The notes under the pieces are model-generated. The model was not told where the DNA came from and did no database searches. It saw only the letters and a list, made by a program, of their open reading frames with translations. A DNA stretch of 8,006 nucleotides from JAVVHH01 sp964235765 (GTDB taxonomy: Bacteria > Pseudomonadota > Alphaproteobacteria > Acetobacterales > Acetobacteraceae), in NCBI GenBank assembly GCA_964235765.1, contig CAXSDH010000121.1, forward strand, positions 1-8,006. The letters run 5' to 3'. Shown here in pieces: positions 1 through 6,149 of this stretch; the first letter of the stretch is position 1, and the number at the start of each line of letters is the position of its first letter. The translations under genes were made by a program, and so were the position numbers.

Positions 1-330
1 GGCGGCGAGCAGCAGGACCAGTGGTCGCTGATCTTCTTCCTGCGCATGGTGCATGGCCGCCTGGGCATCCAGCAAGCGATCGACATGCCCAGCTTCCACA
101 CCGAACACTGGCCCAGCAGCTTCTGGCCCCGGGTGGCCAGGCCGGGCAAGGTCGTGCTGGAGGGCCGGTTTCCCCGAACCGTGCTGGACGCGCTGCAGGC
201 GCGCGGCCACCTGGCCGAATTCGGCGAGGAATGGTCGGAGGGCCGGCTATCGGCCGCCAAGCGCGAGGGCGACCAGATGTTCGCGGGCGCGAACCCGCGG
301 GGAATGCAGGGATATGCGGCGGGGCGATAG
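1..330 (+). CDS. Gamma-glutamyltransferase-family protein, C-terminal part (5' end outside window)
   Basis: The reading frame is open from base 1 to the TAG at 328-330 and gives 109 residues, the end of the small (catalytic) subunit region of a GGT/Ntn-hydrolase family protein. It starts at GGEQQDQW, which corresponds to the conserved MGG(D/E)xQ segment. It continues with an LGIQQAIDMP block and ends in ANPRGMQGYAAGR, the usual ADPRxDGxAxG-type tail. The same landmarks (DIQQAIDLP, SDPRKDGLALGY) end the complete paralogue at 4528-6141, which supports the call. GGT-family enzymes self-process at a threonine and transfer or hydrolyse gamma-glutamyl groups. The catalytic Thr of this copy lies upstream of the window, so activity cannot be judged. 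The truncation is caused by the window edge and is not a pseudogene sign. Confidence 0.88.
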   Translation, partial: GGEQQDQWSLIFFLRMVHGRLGIQQAIDMPSFHTEHWPSSFWPRVARPGKVVLEGRFPRTVLDALQARGHLAEFGEEWSEGRLSAAKREGDQMFAGANPRGMQGYAAGR

Positions 331-332
331 CC

Positions 333-362
333 TTCGCGATTCGGGACGGGACGTGCTAGAAT
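333..362 (+). promoter_or_regulatory. Candidate extended -10 promoter for the Uma2 gene
   Basis: In the 37-base gap after the GGT stop, TG-C-TAGAAT (354-362) matches the extended -10 form TGnTATAAT at all but one base. Only a weak -35 (TTCGCG, 333-338, spacer 18) is visible. Transcription from it would begin near 369, essentially at the proposed ATG (368), implying a leaderless mRNA or a start further downstream. Read by eye only. Confidence 0.4.
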
Positions 363-367
363 AGGGC

Positions 368-943
368 ATGTTCGCCGCATTGATGCCCTTGGCGACCCGC
401 ATGACGCGGGATGAGTTCCTGGTCTGGGACGCGCCCGGGCCGGAACGGTGGCAGCTTGTGGACGGCGAGGCGGTCGCCATGGCGCCGGCCTCGGGTATTC
501 ATGGGCTGTTGCAAGCGGAAGTAGGGGCGTTGTTGCGGAACCACTTGCTCGAAGCGGGCAGCCGTTGCAGCGTGATCGTCGCGCCGGGCGTTGTTCCCAG
601 GGTGCGGCAAAGCATGAACCACCGCATTCCCGACCTCGGGATAACCCGCGCGCCGCCATCCGACGGCTACGACGTGCCGGAGCCGGTGCTTCTCGTCGAA
701 ATCCTGTCCCCCAGCAACGAAGCGCAGACCCGCGCGAACGTTTGGGCGTACACGACGATCCCGAGCCTGCGGGAAATCCTGCTGCTTCGCAGTTCACGGA
801 TCGAAGCCGAGCTGCTTCGGCGGACCAGCGAGGGCGAGTGGCCAGCCGAGGCGAGCGTCATCGGCCCCGCAGGCACGCTCGAACTGACCTGCATGGGCTA
901 TGCCGCGCCCCTCGTCGCGATATACCGCACCACCGGCCTCTAG
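368..943 (+). CDS. Uma2 family (DUF820, PD-(D/E)XK-like) protein
   Basis: This 191-residue protein has the usual size and order of the Uma2/DUF820 family, a restriction-endonuclease-like fold often annotated as putative endonuclease, with no established physiological role. Visible landmarks are MTRDEFLVW (12-20), the VDGE turn (31-34), H45 in an amphipathic helix, PDLGI with D89, and PVLLVEILSPS (106-116) with E111. A later segment, TRANVWAYTTIPSLREILLL, has Asn124 four residues before Tyr128, where many Uma2 proteins have Lys. No Shine-Dalgarno sequence is seen before ATG 368; ATG codons at 383 and 401 are alternative starts and also lack one. It lies 37 bases after the GGT gene but appears to have its own promoter. 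Its stop sits in a hairpin shared with the convergent TPP gene. No toxin, antitoxin or transposase partner is adjacent. Confidence 0.85.
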   Translation: MFAALMPLATRMTRDEFLVWDAPGPERWQLVDGEAVAMAPASGIHGLLQAEVGALLRNHLLEAGSRCSVIVAPGVVPRVRQSMNHRIPDLGITRAPPSDGYDVPEPVLLVEILSPSNEAQTRANVWAYTTIPSLREILLLRSSRIEAELLRRTSEGEWPAEASVIGPAGTLELTCMGYAAPLVAIYRTTGL

Positions 944-963
944 CCGGGGCCGCTAGGCCTTTT
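935..963 (+). terminator. Candidate terminator hairpin between the convergent Uma2 and TPP genes
   Basis: GGCC-(TC)-TAGC (935-944) pairs with GCTAGGCC (952-959) around a 7-base loop, with a 2-base bulge on the left arm. TTTT (960-963) follows. Both stop codons (TAG 941-943; CTA 953-955 for the minus gene) lie in the stem. It has a short T-run on the plus strand only, so it would serve the Uma2 transcript. The bulge and the short T-run keep this tentative. Confidence 0.42.
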
Positions 964-2677
964 CGGGCTTCACCACCCCGCTCCCTGCCCGCAACTGCGC
1001 AATCGTCGCCCGCGAGGTGATCTGCTCCGGGTTCATCCGCAGCTCGATCAGCGCCGGCTTGCCGCTCGCCACCGCGCGATGGAAGGCCGGCGCGAACTCG
1101 GCGGTGGACTGCACCACTTCCCCGTGCCCGCCGAAGCTCTCCATGAACTTCGCAAAGTCGGGGTTGGTCAGCCCGGTGCCGGAGACCCGGCCGGGGTAGG
1201 TCCGCTCCTGATACATGCGGATCGTGCCATACATGGCGTTGTTGAACACCAGCAGGATGGGGGCCACGCCGTGGTGGAACGCGGTCGCGATCTCCTGGCC
1301 GGTCATCAGCATGCCGCCATCGCCCACGAACACGATCACCTGCCGGCCCGGCGCCGCGATCGCCGCGCCGATCCCAGCCGGAACGCCATACCCCATGGCG
1401 CCGTTGGTGGGGCCGAGCATCCGCTGCCCCTCGGAGAAGTGCATGAAGCGCGCGGGCCAGGTCGCGAAATTGCCGGCGTCGCTGGCAAAGACCGCGTCGG
1501 GCGCCGCCAGACCCTGCAATTCCCGCATGACCGCGCCAAGGTTCAGCGCCCCCTCGTACGCCGGCACCGCCTGCGCCGCCTCGCGCAGCGCCCGCAACGA
1601 CCGGGTCCAGTCCGCCCAAGGCGCAGGCGCCGTCTTCAACGCAGCCGCGGCGGCGGCGAACGCATTGAGGCCAGCCACGATGCCCAGCGCGGGGCGGAAT
1701 ACCCGGCCGATCTCCGCCGCATCCGGATAGACATGGATGATCGGCGTGCCGCCCGCATGCTCGAACAGCGTGAAGCCTTGGGTCGTCGCCTCCCCGAGGC
1801 GGGTGCCGATCGCCAGGATGAGGTCGGCCTCCTTGGCGCGCGCCACCAGCGCGGGGTCGGAGCCGACGCCGAGGTCGCCCACGAAGTTCGGCAGGGTGCC
1901 GTCATAGACCGCTTGCCGGCGGAAGCCGACCGCGACCGGCAGGCCGTTGCCCACCAGGAAGTCGCGGATCGCGGCCCGTCCCGCGGGGGACCAGCAGGAG
2001 CCGCCGAGGATCGCCAGCGGCTTGCGGCTGGCGGCCAGCATGGCCTGCATGCGGGCCAGCCCGGCCGGATCCGGCAACGAGGCGAACACCGGCGCGCGCG
2101 GCAGGTCGGGCACTGATACCATGTGCTTCTGCATCTCTTCCGAGAGCGCGATCACCACCGGGCCCGGCCGCCCCGTGGTCGCCACGTCCACCGCGTGCGC
2201 GACCAACTCCGGGATGCGCCGCGCGTCGTCGATCTGGGTGACCCACTTGGCGAGCGGGCCGAACATCCGGCGGTAGTCCACCTCCTGGAAGCTGTCGCGG
2301 TCGGTTTCCTCGAACGGGATCTGGCCGACGAAGAGCAGCATGGGCGTGCTGTCCTGCATCGCCACGTGCACGCCGATGGCGCCGTGGCAGGCGCCGGGCC
2401 CGCGGGTGACCATGGCGGCGGCGGGGCGGCCGGTCAGCTTGCCAAAGGCCTCGGCCATGTTCACGGCCCCTGCCTCGAACCGGCAGGTGACCAGGTTCAG
2501 GCGGTCACGGACGGCATACAGCCCGTCGAGCACGTCCAGATAGCTCTCGCCGGGGACGGCGAACACGTGGTCGATCCCCTGGGCAAGCAAAGCATCGGCC
2601 AGCACGCGGCCGCCGGCCCGGGAAGGCGTTTCCAAGTGCTGCGCCAATGACGTTTCCAAGTGCTGCGCCAGTGACAT
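953..2677 (-). CDS. Thiamine-pyrophosphate-binding enzyme, acetolactate-synthase-like
   Basis: The 574-residue protein has the three-domain layout of the acetohydroxyacid synthase/pyruvate oxidase/benzoylformate decarboxylase superfamily. The N-terminal PYR domain has VPGESYLDVLDGLY and CRFEAGAVNMAEA (E68 is the likely cofactor-activating Glu), then TRGPGACHGAIG. A central nucleotide-fold domain (about 190-340) has LAILGGS and LILAIGTRLGE. The C-terminal PP domain holds the Mg/TPP motif GDG (452-454) through NN (479-480). Such enzymes decarboxylate or ligate 2-oxo acids; whether this one makes acetolactate is not decided, and no small subunit (ilvN) adjoins. The start is ATG 2677 because GGGGGA lies upstream at Shine-Dalgarno distance; the frame stays open to an ATG at 2767 but that extension looks non-coding. 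Residues 2-17 are a duplicated SLAQHLET, outside the conserved fold. It is divergent from the RAM-domain gene. Confidence 0.9.
   Translation of the reverse strand: MSLAQHLETSLAQHLETPSRAGGRVLADALLAQGIDHVFAVPGESYLDVLDGLYAVRDRLNLVTCRFEAGAVNMAEAFGKLTGRPAAAMVTRGPGACHGAIGVHVAMQDSTPMLLFVGQIPFEETDRDSFQEVDYRRMFGPLAKWVTQIDDARRIPELVAHAVDVATTGRPGPVVIALSEEMQKHMVSVPDLPRAPVFASLPDPAGLARMQAMLAASRKPLAILGGSCWSPAGRAAIRDFLVGNGLPVAVGFRRQAVYDGTLPNFVGDLGVGSDPALVARAKEADLILAIGTRLGEATTQGFTLFEHAGGTPIIHVYPDAAEIGRVFRPALGIVAGLNAFAAAAAALKTAPAPWADWTRSLRALREAAQAVPAYEGALNLGAVMRELQGLAAPDAVFASDAGNFATWPARFMHFSEGQRMLGPTNGAMGYGVPAGIGAAIAAPGRQVIVFVGDGGMLMTGQEIATAFHHGVAPILLVFNNAMYGTIRMYQERTYPGRVSGTGLTNPDFAKFMESFGGHGEVVQSTAEFAPAFHRAVASGKPALIELRMNPEQITSRATIAQLRAGSGVVKPEKA
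2627..2674 (-). repeat. 24-bp in-frame tandem duplication in the TPP enzyme N-terminus
   Basis: Two adjacent 24-base units, 2627-2650 and 2651-2674, differ only at 2647/2671 (A versus G on the plus strand). On the minus strand each encodes SLAQHLET directly after the start Met. The single difference makes the second residue codon CTG in the first copy and TTG in the second. Because 24 is a multiple of three, copy-number change would keep frame. Confidence 0.92.
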
Positions 2678-2706
2678 CGCCGTTTTCCCCCGCCGGTTCC
2701 GCGCCA

Positions 2707-2733
2707 CCTTATGCCCCTCGCCGCCGCTGTCCA
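2707..2733 (-). promoter_or_regulatory. Candidate promoter for the TPP enzyme gene
   Basis: On the minus strand TGGACA (2733-2728) matches the -35 consensus at five of six bases. An AT-rich element, CATAAGGT (2713-2706), follows at a spacing of 14-16 depending on register, shorter than the ideal 17. Transcription would start about 20-25 bases before the ATG at 2677, leaving room for the GGGGGA ribosome site. Tentative. Confidence 0.33.
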
Positions 2734-2740
2734 GACGGCG
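2725..2740. promoter_or_regulatory. Imperfect dyad (possible operator) in the divergent TPP/RAM intergenic region
   Basis: CGCTGTC (2725-2731) and GACGGCG (2734-2740) are inverted copies with one mismatch, separated by CA. The dyad overlaps the candidate -35 of the TPP gene, a position suited to a repressor site. Such dyads arise by chance in GC-rich DNA, so this is only a candidate. Confidence 0.25.
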
Positions 2741-2778
2741 CCCGGCATGGCAAGCTCGCCCCAGCAAAAGGGGCCGGG

Positions 2779-3033
2779 ATGCGACCGATATTCGTGCAGA
2801 TCAAATGCCAGATGGGCCATGCCTACCGCGTGGCGCAAGTCGCCGTCGACACGATCGAGGAGCTGTCCGAGATCTACTCGACCTCCGGCCAATACGACCT
2901 GCTCGGCAAGTTCTACCTCGATACCGACCAGGACACCGGCCTGTTCGTGACCGAGCGGCTGCAAACGCTGCCGGGGGTGGCCGACACCTACACGCTCATC
3001 ACCTTCAACGCCTTCGCGTCGGGCAAGCGCTAG
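2779..3033 (+). CDS. Stand-alone Lrp/AsnC ligand-binding (RAM) domain protein
   Basis: This 84-residue protein corresponds to the C-terminal effector-binding/oligomerisation domain of Lrp/AsnC regulators and has no helix-turn-helix. RPIFVQIKCQMGH forms the first strand, AYRVAQVAVDTIEELSEIYSTSGQYDLLGKF the helix and next strand, and LPGVADTYTLITF the characteristic last helix and strand. The SGQYDLLGKF/LPGVxxTxTxI pattern is typical of the ferredoxin-like alpha/beta barrel that binds amino acids or other small ligands. It cannot bind DNA alone on this evidence. ATG 2779 was chosen because AAGGGG lies just upstream and the fold begins at once; the frame runs back to 2647 but that stretch is Pro/Arg-rich and overlaps the TPP start. 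It is divergent from the TPP enzyme and overlaps the amidase stop by 4 bases. Confidence 0.85.
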   Translation: MRPIFVQIKCQMGHAYRVAQVAVDTIEELSEIYSTSGQYDLLGKFYLDTDQDTGLFVTERLQTLPGVADTYTLITFNAFASGKR

Positions 3034-4523
3034 CCGAACCCCATGAACCCCGGCATCTCCGCGATCGGCCGGGCCGCACGCAGCCGGGCGATGTCCGGCG
3101 CCGGCCGAGCCGTGCGCACGTCATCGGCCAGCAGCCGCTCGAGCGCCGCCGCCACCGCCAGCACATAGGCGTCCCCGCCCCGCGGCCCCACGATCTGCAA
3201 GCCGAACGGCATCCCGTTGCGGTCGAGCCCGACCGGCAACGACACCGCCGGGTGCCCGGCGAGCGTCACGTAATACGCCAGCGCCAGCCAGTGGAAATAG
3301 GTCCGCGTCGGCTTGCCGTCGATCTCGGCCGGATACAGCTCCGTCCAGGGGCGCGGGCTGGTGGTGATCGAGGGGGAGATGATCACGTCATAGCCGTCGA
3401 AGAACGCCTGCCAGCGGCGGTAATGCTCCGTCTGCGCCTTCAGCGCCCGCCCGACATCCACGGCGGAGTAGCGCAACGCCTCCTCGTAGTTCGCGTGGAT
3501 ATTGGGGCCGAGGTCCTGCGGCCGCGTGCGGATGCTCTCGGCGTGCTTTGGGGGATAGCCCAACGACCGGAGCACCTCGAACGACTCGTCGGCGCCCATA
3601 CAATCCGGGGCGGCGTCGTCGGCCCGGGCGAACACGCTCCGGAACAGCCCGGTTTTCTCGGCGAACACCTGGGCGATATGCCGCTCGGTCGGCGCGCAGC
3701 CGAAATCCGGCGTGAGCGCCACGCGCAAGCCCGAGAGGTCGATCTCGGCCGGCGCCGCAAAATCCTCGGCCCGGCGCACGGGCCGCCCATGGATGGTGGT
3801 CGCCAGCGGATCGCGCTTGTCGTCGCTGACCATGGCCGACAGCAGCAGGCAAGCGTCGGGCACGTTGCGCGCCATCGGGCCCAGCACGGCGAGCGGCGAG
3901 AAGCCGAACTGCGTTTTCTCGGTCGCGACCAAGCCCGGCGTAGGACGAAACCCCACGACGCCGTTGAACGCCGCCGGGTTGCGCAGGCTGCCGCCCGTAT
4001 CCGACCCGGTCGCGATCGGCACCATCCCGCAGGCCAGCGCCACCCCCGAGCCGCCCGACGAGCCGGCCGCGGACTTCGTGGGGTCGAACGGGTTGCCGGT
4101 CGCCCCATACACGGCGTTCCGGCTGTTCGCCCCCGCGCCGAACTCCGGCACGTTGGACTTGCCGATCACGATCGCGCCCGCCGCCCGCACCGCGGCGACG
4201 GAGCGCTGATCCCGCGCCGGCACGCTGTCCCGAAATATCGGGCTGCCCTGGCTGTTGGGCAGGCCCTCCGCGTCCTCGAGGTCCTTGATCGCCACCGGCA
4301 AGCCATGCAGCGGCGGCAGCGTGTCGCCCCGCATCACGGCCTGCTCGGCCCGCTGCGCCGCCTCGCCCGCCCGCGCGAAATCCCGTGCCACCAGCGCGTT
4401 CACCGCATGATCCACCGCCTCCACCCGCGCGATGCAGCTTCGCAGCAACTCGACGGGCGAGAGCCGTTTTTGGCCGATGAGGCGCCGGGCGGCGACGGCG
4501 GGGAGGTCGCACGGTTCGGTCAC
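3030..4523 (-). CDS. Amidase-signature (AS) family amidase
   Basis: The protein (497 residues from GTG 4523) belongs to the amidase-signature family (GatA/AmiE-type), which hydrolyses amide bonds with a Ser-cisSer-Lys triad. The triad is visible: K80 in VAIKDLED, cis-Ser155 in AGSSGGSG, and nucleophile Ser179 in GSDTGGSLRNPA. Usual flanks, LHGLPVAIKD, GKSNVPEFG and GPMARNV, are present, as is the late HPAVSLPVG block. Length is normal. GTG 4523 is preferred because TEPCDLPAVAARRLI is a typical family start and begins 4 bases after the GGT stop; an in-frame ATG at 4550 would add nine residues and overlap the GGT gene by 23 bases. There is no signal peptide, so it is probably cytoplasmic. It is the last gene of the SDR-GGT-amidase operon. 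It is unlikely to be GatA itself, as no gatB or gatC adjoins; the substrate is unknown. Confidence 0.9.
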   Translation of the reverse strand: MTEPCDLPAVAARRLIGQKRLSPVELLRSCIARVEAVDHAVNALVARDFARAGEAAQRAEQAVMRGDTLPPLHGLPVAIKDLEDAEGLPNSQGSPIFRDSVPARDQRSVAAVRAAGAIVIGKSNVPEFGAGANSRNAVYGATGNPFDPTKSAAGSSGGSGVALACGMVPIATGSDTGGSLRNPAAFNGVVGFRPTPGLVATEKTQFGFSPLAVLGPMARNVPDACLLLSAMVSDDKRDPLATTIHGRPVRRAEDFAAPAEIDLSGLRVALTPDFGCAPTERHIAQVFAEKTGLFRSVFARADDAAPDCMGADESFEVLRSLGYPPKHAESIRTRPQDLGPNIHANYEEALRYSAVDVGRALKAQTEHYRRWQAFFDGYDVIISPSITTSPRPWTELYPAEIDGKPTRTYFHWLALAYYVTLAGHPAVSLPVGLDRNGMPFGLQIVGPRGGDAYVLAVAAALERLLADDVRTARPAPDIARLRAARPIAEMPGFMGFG

Positions 4524-4527
4524 CGGG

Positions 4528-6141
4528 CTAGTACCCCAGCGCCAAGCCATCCTTGCGCGGGTCGGAGCCGCCCATCAGCGTGCCGCGCTCCCAATCGATC
4601 CAAATCGCCTGGCCGCCGCCATGCGGGCGGGTGACGTCGACAGTCTCGTGCCCCATCGCCACAAGCTGCTTGACCGCCGCCGGCGGGATGCCGCGCTCGA
4701 CCTCGACCTTGCCCTGGTAAGGAAAGATGCGCGGCAGGTCGATCGCTTGCTGAATGTCGAGCCCGTAATCCATCATGTTGCTCAGGAACCAGGTCTGTCC
4801 CATGGGTTGGAAATGGCCGCCCATCACGCCGAACGGCATCACGGCCCGGCCGTTCTTGGTCAGCATGCCCGGAATGATGGTGTGCATCGGCCGCTTGTTC
4901 GGCGCGATGCAGTTGGGATGCCCGCGCTGAACCCGGAAGCCGAAGCCGCGGTTCTGCAACATGACGCCGGAGTTCGGCGCCAGGATGCCGCTGCCGAACC
5001 CCTGGAACAACGAGTTGATGAAGCTGCAGGCGTTGCCGTCCCGGTCCACGACGCAGAGATACACCGTGTCCCGATGCGCCGGCAGCGCTGCCTCGCCGGC
5101 CGCCGGCATGTTGGTCATGGCGCGCGCGGGGTCGATCAGGCGGCGCAGCCGGGCCAGGTAGTCCATGTTGGTCAGGCGCTGTACCGGCACCTCGACCTGC
5201 GAGGGGTCGGCCAGGAAGGCGTCGCGGTCCCGATACACCAGGCGCGCGGCCTCAAGGTGCCGGTGCAGGCGCTCCGTGCTGAGCGGGCCGTCGGCCGCGG
5301 GCGAGAAGCCGTCCAGGATGCCGAGCAGCATCAGCACCAGCAGCCCGGACCCATTTGGCGGGCATTGCCAGACCTCGTAGCCCTTCCAGCCCGTCCGGAT
5401 CGGCTCCACGAACTCGGCCGCCGTGCGCCCGGCGGCGAAATCGGCCTCGGTCTGCAAGCCGCCATGCGCGCGCAGGGTGGCCACCATATCGGCCGCCACC
5501 GGGCCCTCGTAGAAGCCGCGCGCGCCTTGCTTGGCGATGACGCGCAAGGTTTCGGCCAGCTTCTTCTGCACGAACAGGTCGCCCGCGCGCGGGGCGGCGC
5601 CGCTGGGCAGGAACGCCTCCGCGCCAGTGCGGCGCAGCTTCTCCTCGAGGTTCTTCCAATCCCACGCCACCTTGGCATGCACGGGCCAGCCCTCGTCGGC
5701 GAAACGGATCGCCGGCTGCAGCAACTCGTCGAGCCCCTTGCGGCCATGGGCGGCCAGCAAGGTCTCCCAAGCCGACGCCGCGCCGGGAATGGTGACGGTG
5801 TGGGGCGAGGTGTTCTCCAGCGCATCGATGCCGCGCGCCTCGAACCAGTCGATCGCGGCAGCAGCCGGCGCCCGGCCGGAGCCGTTCAGCGCCACCACCC
5901 GGTTCTGCCCGGCAGGCGCGTAGAGGCAGAAGCAATCGCCGCCAATGCCGGTCGATTGCGGCTCGATCACGCCCAGCACCGCGACGGCCGCCACGGCCGC
6001 GTCCAGCGCGTTGCCGCCCGCCCGCAGCACATCGAGCGCCGTCAGCGTCGCGGCCGGCATGCTGGTGGCTGCCATGCCGTGGGTGGAATAGGCCGGGCTG
6101 CGGCCAGCCAGGTGGAAATCGCGGGGTGACCCAGGGAGCAT
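4528..6141 (-). CDS. Gamma-glutamyltransferase-family Ntn hydrolase
   Basis: A complete 537-residue GGT-family protein. The large-subunit region begins MAATSMPAATLTALDVLRAGGNALDAAVAA style (residues about 23-52) and has EPQSTGIGGDCF and LNGSGRAP. The autoprocessing site is in HRDTVYLCVVD, with Thr359 the expected N-terminal nucleophile of the small subunit. FINSLFQGFGSG, VMGGHFQPMGQ and the SDPRKDGLALGY tail follow. The Thr is followed by Val-Tyr, not the Thr-His of classical GGT, which fits a GGT-like subfamily. Family enzymes cleave gamma-glutamyl amides such as glutathione or conjugates. No signal peptide is seen, unlike periplasmic GGT. ATG 6141 is chosen because AGGA sits 6 bases upstream and homology begins there; the frame remains open to 6354, antiparallel to nothing but overlapping the SDR gene. 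It lies 8 bases after the SDR stop and 4 before the amidase. Confidence 0.92.
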   Translation of the reverse strand: MLPGSPRDFHLAGRSPAYSTHGMAATSMPAATLTALDVLRAGGNALDAAVAAVAVLGVIEPQSTGIGGDCFCLYAPAGQNRVVALNGSGRAPAAAAIDWFEARGIDALENTSPHTVTIPGAASAWETLLAAHGRKGLDELLQPAIRFADEGWPVHAKVAWDWKNLEEKLRRTGAEAFLPSGAAPRAGDLFVQKKLAETLRVIAKQGARGFYEGPVAADMVATLRAHGGLQTEADFAAGRTAAEFVEPIRTGWKGYEVWQCPPNGSGLLVLMLLGILDGFSPAADGPLSTERLHRHLEAARLVYRDRDAFLADPSQVEVPVQRLTNMDYLARLRRLIDPARAMTNMPAAGEAALPAHRDTVYLCVVDRDGNACSFINSLFQGFGSGILAPNSGVMLQNRGFGFRVQRGHPNCIAPNKRPMHTIIPGMLTKNGRAVMPFGVMGGHFQPMGQTWFLSNMMDYGLDIQQAIDLPRIFPYQGKVEVERGIPPAAVKQLVAMGHETVDVTRPHGGGQAIWIDWERGTLMGGSDPRKDGLALGY

Positions 6142-6149
6142 GGGGGATC

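Noticed and set aside
368..943. Uma2 gene as a transposon or restriction-modification component
   Set aside because: No inverted repeats, transposase, methylase or toxin partner is adjacent; only the nuclease-like fold suggests it.
1079..2116. 345-codon open frame on the plus strand opposite the TPP enzyme
   Set aside because: No family resemblance and antisense to the conserved PP and central domains of the TPP enzyme.
2678..2767. 30-residue upstream extension of the TPP enzyme to an ATG at 2767
   Set aside because: The extension is Arg/Gly-rich, unlike the family N-terminus, and would cover the promoter region; ATG 2677 has a good ribosome site.
2805..4634. 609-codon open frame on the plus strand opposite the amidase gene
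   Set aside because: Its product is dominated by Arg, His, Gly, Ala and Pro without recognisable domains, while the minus strand encodes a full amidase with its triad. It is a GC-bias shadow, and its start lies inside the RAM gene in another frame.
4432..6129. 565-codon open frame on the plus strand opposite the GGT gene
   Set aside because: Low-complexity Arg/Ala/His-rich product, antisense to a well-supported GGT-family gene; a lack of stop codons is expected in such GC-rich DNA.
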